DNA from: CAYMRB01 sp964392615
Lineage (GTDB): Bacteria; Planctomycetota; UBA8108
Direction of reading: 5' to 3'
Assembly: GCA_964392615.1 (NCBI GenBank)
Contig: CAYMRB010000275.1
Coordinates: 1-13,767 of the forward strand
DNA: 13,767 nucleotides
The translations under genes were made by a program, and so were the position numbers. The stretch's first letter is position 1, and the number at the start of each line of letters is the position of its first letter. Below are positions 1 through 7,400 of the stretch, one piece after another. The notes beneath the pieces are model-generated. The model made no database searches. It saw only the letters and a program-made list of their open reading frames with translations, and was not told the DNA's origin.

Positions 1-48
1 TCCCTTCCTGGGTTCCTGGGTTCCTTAGAGTTCTTTCCTCTCGGCGGC
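1..48 (-). repeat. Dispersed GGAACCC-type repeat, copy A (cut by window edge)
   Basis: Read on the minus strand this is a pre-stop-like segment (GAGAGGAAAGAACTC), TAA at 27-25, then two AGGAACCC octamers and a purine tail. Bases 7-36 are identical to 11901-11930 (30 of 30), and the similarity continues for about 12 more bases with two mismatches. It lies about 155 bp beyond the stop of the SDR gene. The left end of the element is outside the window. It could be part of a hairpin like the one at 11.8-11.9 kb. Confidence 0.85.
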
Positions 49-63
49 CTCCGACATTGGGTT

Positions 64-78
64 CCGGGCAACGCCCGG
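64..78. terminator. Short GC hairpin downstream of the SDR gene
   Basis: Stem ccgggc (64-69), loop aac, stem gcccgg (73-78). It sits about 110 bp after the stop of the minus-strand SDR gene and just before repeat copy A. There is no T-tract, so it may be a factor-assisted terminator or simply a REP-like palindrome. Confidence 0.35.
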
Positions 79-189
79 GCTAGGACTCCCATGAGAAGGC
101 CAGGTGCCCCTCTTCTCTTGGCTCGAACGAGGGAGCGAATAGGGAGCCGGCAACGTTCGGGAACGAGGACGAGACCGAACGGCGCGCGC

Positions 190-903
190 TCAGAAGTTCG
201 ACTCGACCATCGGCCGGAACGTGAACTCGTGGACGACGAGGTCTTCGGGCAGCGTCAGCACGGCGTGGATCGCGTCGGCGACGCTGGCGGCGTCCATGTA
301 GTCGGGGCGATCGTTGGCGCGGAAGTCGGTGTCGACGCCGCCGGGGTAGATCGCGGTGACGCGGATGCCGTCGGGGCGGGCTTCCTTGCGGTAGATGCGC
401 GTCAGCTTCTCGAAGCCGGCCTTGGCCGCGGAGTAGAGGCCCATCGTCTCGATGTCGGCGTGGCAGACGGTCGACAGGATATTGACGACGTGTCCGCCGC
501 CGGCGGCTTTCATCTCCGCGTGGGTTTCGCGCATCAGCGCGAACGGGGCGCGCAGGTTGACGGCGAAGACGGCGTCGAGCTCGTCGGAGGAGACCTCGGC
601 GAGCGGCGCTTTGCGCGAGTTGAAGCCGGCGTTGTTGATCAGGATCGCGATCGGTCCGAGTTCGGAGCGCACGGTGTCGAGCATCGCGAGGGTGGCGGCT
701 TCGTCGGCGAGATCGAACGCGTGCGACGCGACCGATTCGGCGCCGGCGGCGCGTGCGGCTGCCGCGACGTCGGCGAGCAGCGTCTCGTCACGGCCGCACA
801 GGGCGAGGCGCGCGCCGTCGCGGGCCAGGCGCAGGGCCGCTGCGCGGCCGATGCCGCGAGTCGCTCCGGTGAGGAGCACCGTCTTGCCTCGGAGTGAGCT
901 CAT
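190..903 (-). CDS. SDR family NAD(P)-dependent oxidoreductase
   Basis: A complete 237-residue classical short-chain dehydrogenase/reductase, the normal length for the family. Visible motifs are the Rossmann glycine motif TGATRGIG (residues 12-19), the NNAG stabilising motif (90-93), and the catalytic serine S144 with Y157 and K161 in YSAAK. The C-terminus (HEFTFRPM) matches the pattern of SDRs annotated as 3-oxoacyl reductase-like or serine/3-hydroxyacid dehydrogenase-like. The substrate cannot be read from the sequence. The enzyme should be cytosolic, as there is no signal peptide or membrane segment. The ATG at 903-901 puts the glycine motif at the usual distance from the N-terminus. No clear Shine-Dalgarno precedes it. 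It is transcribed away from the phosphatase gene across a 140-bp gap. Confidence 0.9.
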   Translation of the reverse strand: MSSLRGKTVLLTGATRGIGRAAALRLARDGARLALCGRDETLLADVAAAARAAGAESVASHAFDLADEAATLAMLDTVRSELGPIAILINNAGFNSRKAPLAEVSSDELDAVFAVNLRAPFALMRETHAEMKAAGGGHVVNILSTVCHADIETMGLYSAAKAGFEKLTRIYRKEARPDGIRVTAIYPGGVDTDFRANDRPDYMDAASVADAIHAVLTLPEDLVVHEFTFRPMVESNF

Positions 904-1043
904 CGTTACAAGGAGTCCGTCGGTCGTCAGTCTGTGATCGTCGATCCAGCACGCGGTTCTTCGCGACGAAGCTAACGGATCGGCGCTGACGAGCCAAGCC
1001 GGGAAGCAAAGAAACGGACAGCCACGACGGCAACCTACGAGCG
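904..1043. promoter_or_regulatory. Divergent intergenic region
   Basis: This 140-bp gap separates the divergent SDR and phosphatase starts, so it must contain promoters for both unless they are read from further away. I see no convincing sigma-70 boxes, operator palindrome or strong Shine-Dalgarno for either gene. Confidence 0.4.
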
Positions 1044-1535
1044 ATGCGCATCGTCTTCGTCTGCAGCGGCAATATCTGTCGGTCGCCGATGGCCGAAGTG
1101 CTCGGACGCCACTTCCTCGCCGAGGCCGGCGTCGAGGCCGAGGTGTGCTCGGGCGGTACGCTCGGCATCAGCGAGTATCCGGCGGCGCGGTACGGGATCG
1201 AGGTGCTCGAGGAGATCGGTCACGACCTCGGCGACCATCGATCGCAGGGCATCTCGTTCGGCATGCTCGAGCGGACCGACGTGTTCGTCGTCATGAGCCC
1301 GTCGCACGAGGAGGAGCTGTGCGACCGGCTCGGAGTCGACCCGGCACGTATCTGCCGCATGTGGGAGTTCACGGACGAGTCGGACCGCCTCGACGAGATC
1401 GCGGATCCGGTCGGGCAGGATCGCGATGAGTTTCGCCGCTGCCGGGACGATCTGATCGAGTGTCTGCCCAATTGGGTCGCGACGCTCCGAACGACGGACG
1501 ACGACGACAACGACGACAACGACGACGACGCATGA
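1044..1535 (+). CDS. Low-molecular-weight protein tyrosine phosphatase
   Basis: A 163-residue cytosolic phosphatase that hydrolyses phosphotyrosine through a cysteinyl-phosphate intermediate. The P-loop CSGNICRSP starts at residue 7 (C7 nucleophile, R13, S14), and the general-acid aspartate is D121 in DPVGQ, where many relatives have DPY. Residue 11 is Ile. In the B. subtilis arginine phosphatase YwlE the matching residue is Thr11, which selects phosphoarginine, so Ile here favours tyrosine phosphatase activity (family knowledge applied by inference). The C-terminus is an acidic Asp/Asn run (152-162) produced by a GAC/AAC triplet repeat and absent from typical family members. The stop overlaps the nth start (ATGA), indicating translational coupling. 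No obvious Shine-Dalgarno is seen. Confidence 0.9.
   Translation: MRIVFVCSGNICRSPMAEVLGRHFLAEAGVEAEVCSGGTLGISEYPAARYGIEVLEEIGHDLGDHRSQGISFGMLERTDVFVVMSPSHEEELCDRLGVDPARICRMWEFTDESDRLDEIADPVGQDRDEFRRCRDDLIECLPNWVATLRTTDDDDNDDNDDDA
1492..1531 (+). repeat. GAC/AAC triplet microsatellite
   Basis: A run of GAC triplets interrupted by AAC encodes the Asp/Asn tail of the phosphatase. It ends immediately before the ATGA overlap with nth. Tract changes in multiples of three would alter only tail length. Other changes would move the phosphatase stop relative to the nth start. Confidence 0.8.
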
Positions 1536-2188
1536 CGCGACAAGAGAAAGGCGAGCGCATCCGGCGCATATTGGACGAGCTGTATCCGAGTCCGCCGATT
1601 CCGCTCGATCACGTCGATCCGTACACGTTGCTCGTCGCGGTATTGTTGTCGGCGCAGACGACGGACAAGCAGGTCAACCTCGTCACGCCGGGGCTGTTCG
1701 AGAGGGCGTCGACGCCGCGGGAGATGGTGCGGCTGTCGGTGGACGACATTCTCGCGCTGATCCGCACGTGCGGGCTCGCGCCGAGCAAGGCGAAGGCGAT
1801 CCGGGGGCTGTCGGAGATCCTCATCGCGAAGCACGACGGCGAGGTGCCGCGAACGCTGGAGGAGCTCGAGGCGCTACCGGGAGTCGGTCACAAGACGGCG
1901 AGCGTCGTCATGACGCAGGCGTTCGGCGTGCCGGCGTTTCCGGTCGACACGCACATCCACCGCCTGGCGGCGCGTTGGGGTCTATCGAACGGCACGAACG
2001 TCGAGAAGACCGAGCGCGACCTGAAGGCGGTGTTCGATCCGTCGCTGTGGAACCGACTCCACCTGCAGATCATCTACTTCGGACGCGAGCACTGCCCCGC
2101 GCGCGGGCACGACTTGACGCAGTGCCCGATCTGCTCGTGGGCCGCGACGAAGAAGAGGATCGCGGAGGAGGCGCGGAAGGGGCGGTAG
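1532..2188 (+). CDS. nth: Endonuclease III, DNA base-excision glycosylase/AP lyase
   Basis: A 218-residue bifunctional glycosylase that removes oxidised pyrimidines and nicks abasic sites. The helix-hairpin-helix is LPGVGHKTASVV (about 115-126) with catalytic K121, and the catalytic aspartate is D139 in VDTHIHR. Both correspond to E. coli K120 and D138. The ATG at 1532 overlaps the phosphatase stop and gives a length and residue register like E. coli Nth (211 aa). An upstream in-frame ATG at 1460 would add a low-complexity extension and is less likely. The C-terminal cluster region is atypical: C188, C198 and C201 are present with a 9-residue first gap instead of 6, and the fourth cysteine is missing (SWAATKK follows). 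The 4Fe-4S cluster is therefore probably absent or differently bound. Confidence 0.93.
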   Translation: MTRQEKGERIRRILDELYPSPPIPLDHVDPYTLLVAVLLSAQTTDKQVNLVTPGLFERASTPREMVRLSVDDILALIRTCGLAPSKAKAIRGLSEILIAKHDGEVPRTLEELEALPGVGHKTASVVMTQAFGVPAFPVDTHIHRLAARWGLSNGTNVEKTERDLKAVFDPSLWNRLHLQIIYFGREHCPARGHDLTQCPICSWAATKKRIAEEARKGR

Positions 2189-2219
2189 GCGGGGCTGCGC
2201 GCAGCGGTCGGCGAACGGT

Positions 2220-2455
2220 TCAGCTATCGATGATCTCTGGCACGCGCGACACATCTTCGAACCCCAGGAAGACGTCGGTCCTCTCGCCCTCGGATCGGGA
2301 CGGGCGTGGTGTCGAGCTGACGGTGAACGTGAGCGACGAAGGCCGGCTGCGCGAGCGTCCCGTTCGAGGGCCCGCAGCAGCGTCGTCTTGCCGACCTGAC
2401 GCGGCCCGGTCAGGATGAGAACCTGCGGTTCAGCGAGCTCGCGTCGTAAGTCCAT
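2220..2455 (-). pseudogene. Broken N-terminus of an AAA_14/DUF4143-type ATPase
   Basis: On the minus strand an ATG at 2455 opens MDLRRELAEPQVLILTG and runs into a clear Walker A, GPRQVGKTTLL (residues 18-28), then RALERDARAAG. The frame then loses similarity. In another frame of the same strand the segment TDVFLGFEDVSRVPEIIDS ends at a TGA (2222-2220). It resembles the family's Walker B block (hhhDEVQRVPEllD) but with the acidic pair altered to ED. At least one frameshift therefore separates Walker A from a degenerate Walker B, and the rest of the roughly 400-residue protein is missing. These ATPases often occur as scattered accessory genes. The relic is convergent with nth, and its stop is about 30 bp from the nth end. 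Confidence 0.7.
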
Positions 2456-2675
2456 CCGGAGTCGATCGTGAGGTCTTCGGACGGTCTTCGTTCAGGTCGG
2501 TCATCGTGAGTCCATTGCCCGCCCTTCCCGGCAAGCATCGCGATCCGGACGGCCTTCACCGTCCCGGCGACGGGCCGCAGGACCGCTGTTGCACGCCTGG
2601 GGGGCCCCCGGGTTCGCAACAGGGCGCTGTGCGAAAACGTCCTTTTCCGGATGCAACCGTGCGAGTAGATTCCCG
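2456..2675. other. Intergenic region upstream of the GspG-like gene
   Basis: About 220 bp without a supportable gene. It contains the hairpin at 2586-2622 and presumably the promoter of the downstream gene. I see no other structure. Confidence 0.5.
2586..2622. promoter_or_regulatory. Strong two-part hairpin upstream of the GspG-like gene
   Basis: The outer stem is ctgttgc (2586-2592) with gcaacag (2616-2622). A symmetrical 3-nt internal loop follows, then an inner GC stem (2596-2602 with 2606-2612). The 37-base structure lies 54 to 90 bp before the ATG at 2676 and has no T-tract. It may be an operator, a leader hairpin or the end of the relic transcription unit. The function is unknown. Confidence 0.45.
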
Positions 2676-3287
2676 ATGACACAACGGTCCGCCGAGCGCC
2701 CTTCTCGTCACGGCGCGATCGCGATCCGGTTCTTGCTGTGCCTCGTCGTCGGATTCGTCGTGCTGGTCGCGGTCCTCTACAACATCCAACCCCCTTGGCG
2801 GAGCGGCGGCCACGGCGCAGCCCGCAGTACGATGGTCGATCTGGACTGCAACGCGAAGTCGATCGAGACCTTCCGCTCCGACGAGGGGCACTACCCCGGT
2901 GAGGGCGAGCCCATCGACGCGCGCACGAACCAGATCGCGAAAGTCGTCGACGCGCTCGCCGGAGAGCCGCGGCCGCAGGGGCCGGGAGGGCGCAACGCGC
3001 CGTACATGGAGCTCAGGCCGTACCGCATCGCCGTTCGCGACGACGACGCGCCGCCGGAGTCGGGCTCCCTCTTCCGGGTGGCGACGCCGCGCGAGCGCCG
3101 CGATCCCGCGGTCCCGAAGGTCTACCTCGACTACTGGGGGCAGCCGTACGTCTACCGATCGAACCGCGGTCAGCCGAGCGTCGCCTTCATACGAAACCCC
3201 GAGACCTTCGACGTCTATTCGGTCGGACCGAAGGGCGTGGACGACACGGGGCTCGGGATGGACGGCGACTACATCGGCAATTGGTGA
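2676..3287 (+). CDS. Membrane-anchored GspG-like (T2SS pseudopilin-type) protein
   Basis: 203 residues. A basic N-terminus (RSAERPSRHG) is followed by one membrane helix at about 14-36. The periplasmic part starts with CNAKSIETFRSDEGHYP (58-74) and ends with YWGQPYVYRSNRG...FDVYSVGPKGVDD...DYIGNW, the hallmark end of the GspG/T2SSG domain (about 150-203). It lacks the G/FTLxE prepilin-peptidase signal that normally precedes the helix, so it is probably a fixed single-pass protein rather than a processed pseudopilin. An insertion at about 95-148 makes it longer than ordinary GspG (about 140 aa). The ATG at 2676 gives the cleanest N-terminus. An upstream in-frame codon at 2589 would lie inside the hairpin. 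No other type II secretion genes are nearby. Confidence 0.75.
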   Translation: MTQRSAERPSRHGAIAIRFLLCLVVGFVVLVAVLYNIQPPWRSGGHGAARSTMVDLDCNAKSIETFRSDEGHYPGEGEPIDARTNQIAKVVDALAGEPRPQGPGGRNAPYMELRPYRIAVRDDDAPPESGSLFRVATPRERRDPAVPKVYLDYWGQPYVYRSNRGQPSVAFIRNPETFDVYSVGPKGVDDTGLGMDGDYIGNW

Positions 3288-3299
3288 GCGCCTACGACG

Positions 3300-3335
3300 A
3301 CGTCCCGCGCCGCTGTGGGAGTCGGCGCGGGACGT
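3300..3335. terminator. Perfect 12-bp hairpin between convergent genes
   Basis: Arms acgtcccgcgcc (3300-3311) and ggcgcgggacgt (3324-3335) are perfect complements with a 12-nt loop. The hairpin is 12 bp after the GspG-like stop and 53 bp from the lipoprotein stop, the expected place for a bidirectional terminator. There is no T-tract. Confidence 0.7.
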
Positions 3336-3388
3336 GACGAGTCCAGACGATTTGCGGACAGGGGGTTCTGCAGGAGAATGCGGCGGCG

Positions 3389-4063
3389 CTACTGCGCCTC
3401 GACCACGACCTCGAGTTCAGTCGAATACTCGCTCTCGTTGCCGAAGGTGTCGTAGGCGGTGACCGCGAAGTAGTACGTGCCCGGATCGAAGCCGTCGAGC
3501 GTCACGGAAGTGGTCAGGCCGACGTCGTTCTCGAGCAGGTAGACGCCGGGCTCCGGTCCATCGTGGACGATGTAGCCACCGAGGTCCGTGCATTCCGAGC
3601 CGTCGGCGTTCGTCTCGACCGCATCCCACTCGAGGCTGACCGGGTAGGTCTCGGGCTGGGGATCAGGGTCGGGCTCGGGCTCCGGCTCCGGTTGGGGATC
3701 AGGATCGGGCTCCGGCTCCGGTTGCGGATCAGGATCGGGATCGGGTTCCGGCTCTGGTTGCGGATCGGGATCGGGATCGGGATCGGGACTCGGAGTGCCG
3801 CCGCCCGAACCGCCGCCGCCCGGAGTCGAACCACCGCCGCCGCCGGGATCCGGACTCTCGCTCACCGGCGGAGAGGCCAGAGGGTCGGAGGGCTCGCTCG
3901 AGCCGCCGGCGCCGCCACCTTCGTAGCTGCCGCCGTCGGTGCCCGCCACGGATCCGCTGGAGGATCCATCGCTCAGCTCGCACCCCGACACGAGCGTGAT
4001 CGCGACCGCGACGACAACGCAGCGCGCAGCGAAACGCCAACTCTTGACGCATACCGGAGACAT
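3389..4063 (-). CDS. Lipoprotein with Pro-Asp/Pro-Glu stalk and fibronectin type III domain
   Basis: 224 residues. A basic N-terminus and hydrophobic stretch lead to a lipobox LVSGC with acylated C28, so it should be anchored in a membrane as a mature lipoprotein. A Gly/Ser-rich linker (about 33-91) and an acidic PD/PE/PQ repeat (about 92-138) form an extended stalk. A single C-terminal fibronectin type III-like domain (about 142-222) ends in DPGTYYFAVTAYDTFGNESEYS, the typical F/G strands of bacterial FnIII modules. A role in surface binding or display is inferred; no ligand can be named. A GAGAGGGG-like sequence about 6 nt before the ATG is a plausible ribosome binding site. It lies downstream of the giant secreted protein on the same strand, but a 358-bp gap with hairpins makes a shared transcript doubtful. 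Confidence 0.82.
   Translation of the reverse strand: MSPVCVKSWRFAARCVVVAVAITLVSGCELSDGSSSGSVAGTDGGSYEGGGAGGSSEPSDPLASPPVSESPDPGGGGGSTPGGGGSGGGTPSPDPDPDPDPQPEPEPDPDPDPQPEPEPDPDPQPEPEPEPDPDPQPETYPVSLEWDAVETNADGSECTDLGGYIVHDGPEPGVYLLENDVGLTTSVTLDGFDPGTYYFAVTAYDTFGNESEYSTELEVVVEAQ
3651..3788 (-). repeat. Hexanucleotide repeat coding the PD/PE stalk
   Basis: Imperfect tandem six-base units (ggatcg, ggctcc, ggttcc types) are arranged in a higher-order PEPEPDPDPQ pattern. Each unit encodes a Pro-Asp or Pro-Glu pair, so unit gain or loss keeps the reading frame and changes only stalk length. Confidence 0.85.
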
Positions 4064-4100
4064 GTCGACCCCTCTCGCAGATCTTCCCTACGCGTTGACT

Positions 4101-4117
4101 GTCCACCCGGAGTGGAC
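4101..4117. promoter_or_regulatory. Palindrome upstream of the lipoprotein
   Basis: gtccac-ccgga-gtggac, centred about 46 bp before the lipoprotein ATG. It could be an operator or a leader hairpin. This is weak evidence, based on symmetry and position only. Confidence 0.3.
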
Positions 4118-4343
4118 TGCGTTCGCCCCCTCTTCGAGACCTCTGTTCGAAGACCCTGAGCCGACTGGCGCAAGGGTCATGCCCGGCCCGACCCGCAGCG
4201 GAGCATCGAGCGTAAATCGCGTCCGAGCAACCTGTTACAGAGCGACGAGAGGAGATCGACCGGACGGGCGTTATCGGCAAGTTTTGCCCGGCTGGAGCCG
4301 AAGAGGCTGGTCGGTTCGGGGGAGGGTGGGCGGCGGAAGAGGC

Positions 4344-4365
4344 CGGCGAACGGCCCGTTCGGCCG
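4344..4365. terminator. Bulged hairpin downstream of the giant gene
   Basis: Stem cgaacg (4347-4352), loop gcc, stem cgttcg (4356-4361), extended by three more pairs past one bulged base (4362). It lies 57-78 bp beyond the stop of the minus-strand giant gene. No T-tract follows. Confidence 0.4.
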
Positions 4366-4421
4366 AGCCACGACGTCGGTGACGACTCGCAGCTCGGCCG
4401 AGCGGACCGGCCACCGATCGG

Positions 4422-7400
4422 TTACTCGCGCGGCTCGACGAGAATCGCCCCGCACTCCAGCGCGGGTTCGGTCACGACGCCGCCCACCGTCAGGGCGGTG
4501 TCGACCGGGCGGCCCTCGGTCAGGTCGACCTCGTCGCAGAGGCACAGATCGATGCTGAGCGTCTCAGCACCCGGATCCGCGAGGATTCGATACCGCACTC
4601 GCAAGATGCTGTGCCCCTGGCCGACCGCGAGGGTGCCGGCGCCCGCGACTTGCACGACCGCGGCCATCGCGACGCCTGCGCGCGTCGCGCCTTCACCGAC
4701 GACCAGGAAACCCGGCGGGAACCCGCCGTTGACCGTCGCCGCAGCGTCGCCGAGCTCGTAGCTCACGACGTCGAGCTGCTCCGGATCGTGGCAGACGCCG
4801 AAGTTCCACCCCTGGACCGGCTCGTTGTTGTCCATCAGGATCTCGACGTCGACCGTGTCGCCGGAGAAGCCCTGTGCGGACGTCACGCGTAGCTTGAACG
4901 GCGGCACCAGGACGCGGAATGTCCACTCGACCGGCGCCGCGAGCGGATTGCCGGCGACGTCGGTGAGGCTGTCCGCGAGGCTCGCTCCGTAGAGCCCCGG
5001 CACGAGCGGCTCGGCGAGCGTCAAGAAGAGACCGCTCGAGTCCACCTGGTACGACAGGGCCCCCGCGATAGACTCGTCGTCCGCGGTGCCCAGCGCATCG
5101 TCGGGCCCTGCTGCCGTGAGCCTGAGCGCGTCATCCGCGAGGCTGGCCTCATCCAGGGGCTCGTTGAAGAACGCGGCGACGGTGCGAACGTCGAGCAGCT
5201 CCGCGCCGTCGGCGGGCGAGACCTCGGTGACCTCGGGCGGGACCATCTCGCCGAGCACGGGAATCACGAGCTCTTCCGTCGTCGTGGCATTGCCTCCCGT
5301 GTCGGTCGCGCGCACCTGCAGGGTGATCGTGTCCGACTCGCGAGCCAACGGGCTGACGCCGTGCAGCTCGAACGGGAAGTTGCCGTCGACGAGCACTCGG
5401 TTGCCGTCGAGGAAGAACTCGACGTTGCGCACCTCGACGTCGTCCTGGACGTGCGCGGTCACGCGATAGGCCTTCGCCTCGTCGACGGCCCCCTCCAGCG
5501 GGAAGTTTGCCGACAGCTCCACGGTCGGAGCCTCGTCGCCGGTATCGTACGGCAGGTAGTTGATCACTTGTAGCCCGGCGCTGCTGTCCGCAGCGTAGGC
5601 CAACGCGTTGTAGATCGACACCGCCGCCGCGAGGCCCGGAGTGTTCGCGGTGCTCTGCAGCTGACCGCACGAGTTCGGTGTTCGGATATCGTAGATCGAT
5701 ACGTGGTGCGGGCCGTCGTTCGTGCTGTTCGGGCTCACCGCGGCGACGCCCGTTCCGGATCCGTTGTCGACCAGGTGCTTCCAGCCGAACTGATTCGTGT
5801 TGCACGTGTGGGTCCGCGTCGGCGCGGCGGGATCGGCCAGGCTGAAGGTGTTGTATCCCGACGTGTGCGTCGCGTAAGCGAACTCGGTGCCGACGAAGAG
5901 TCGCAACCGTCGACCGCCGGCGCCGACGATGCCCGGCGACGCCACCGAGTGGACCGGCGCGAACGGGCCGTTCTGCGCGCGCAGCGTGTGAAGGGTCCCC
6001 ACCACGAGGGCGTAGAGGTAGTCGCCCCGCACGCCGAGGTCCTGGATCGGAGCACCGAGAGAGCGGCGGCCGAGGACAGAGCCGCTGAGCATGTCGACCT
6101 TGGCGACGATGCCGCTCGAAGATCCGACGAAGGCGACGTTGCCGGCGGTGGCGACGGCCTGCACGCCGCCGTTGCCCAGTCTCCAGGTCGGCACGTTTCG
6201 TACGATACTCGCCGACGGTGGATCGGAAATGTCGACGATCTGAAGCCCTCCGAACCCGTCCCCCACCGCGATCAGGTCGCTCGAGCAGCTGACGGCGGAC
6301 GCGAATCCGGGCGTGTCGATGCGAGCGATGACGGTCGGCTCCATGCCGTTAAAGACGTTGAACACGCTGATGCCGGCGGACTGGTCCGCGACGATGGCGA
6401 TGTCGTTGACGGCGCAGACGTCGGACGCCGAGCCCGGCGTGTCGGCCGTGCCGATCAGCCCGGTGCGCGCCGTAAGACAACGACCGCCCGGCAGACAGTC
6501 GAGCGGATCGGTTCCCTGCCGGACCTCGGCGCCGTCCGGAACGCCGTCGGCGTCGGTGTCCGGATCATCGACGCGCGTACCGACGACCTCCTCGGCCGCA
6601 TCCGAAAGACCGTCGAGGTCGGAGTCCGGCTCGTCGGCGAGCAGCTGGATGGAAAACGGCGCGACCGTCCCGCGTACTCCGTTAGGCGGCGTACGACCGC
6701 TCGAGATGGCGAGCGCATTGTTGGCCGCGTCGAAGATGAGCAGCTCGTAGTCCGTGGACGGCGGTACGAGCAGCTGGAACCGGCCGGACGCATTCGTTTG
6801 GCCGCGCTGCTCCGAGCCGGCGACGCGCAGCAGGTAGTATGCGTTCGGGAAGCCGCCGACGGCGGAGATCATCTGCGTCGTGCCGTTCTCGTCGAGGTCG
6901 ACGCTCTCCCCGGCGAGCTCCTCGATCGTCGCGCACGTCTCGGTGACGGGCGTGCTGAGATCCGCGTCGAACTGCGTCGAGGTCCCGAGGAACGCGTCCA
7001 TCGCGGCGAGGATCTCCGCGTCGGTCGGCACCGCTCCGGCGGCGTCGCCGTCACCGGAGACTTGAATCAGGGCGATCAGGGCGTCGAACGCCGCGCACGC
7101 GAAGGCCATCGGCGCGTTGCGCAGGCCGCGCTCGAGATCCTCGGCTTTGTCGAGCAGCGAGTTCGCCAGTCGCAGGAGCGGTTGGATCTTGGAGCAGATG
7201 AACCGTGCGACGGGCCCGGCACAATCGGCCCGTTCGCAGAGGATGTCGTTGATCGCCTGCACGATGTCGTTGGCACACGAGATGACATCGAGGACCTTGG
7301 AGACCGGGTTTTGCGCGGTCCAGGTGTCATAGACGCTCTTGGCGCCGTTCTTGATGGCGCGCAGGCCCTCAAGTGCGGCGAGGACGTCTTCACGATCCAG

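Larger units (their letters stand above)
4064..4421. other. 358-bp gap between giant protein gene and lipoprotein gene
   Basis: No gene is supportable here. The gap holds a palindrome at 4101-4117, a 7-bp inverted repeat tcttcga/tcgaaga (4131-4137 with 4147-4153), and a bulged hairpin at 4344-4365. It should contain the lipoprotein promoter and the end of the giant gene transcript. Confidence 0.5.

Noticed and set aside
91..897. 268-codon plus-strand open frame opposite the SDR gene
   Set aside because: It is a shadow: the minus strand shows all SDR motifs in the correct order.
1460..1531. Upstream ATG for endonuclease III (1460)
   Set aside because: It would add a 24-residue Arg/Gln-rich extension read from the GAC tract. 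The ATG at 1532 matches the family length and the ATGA coupling.
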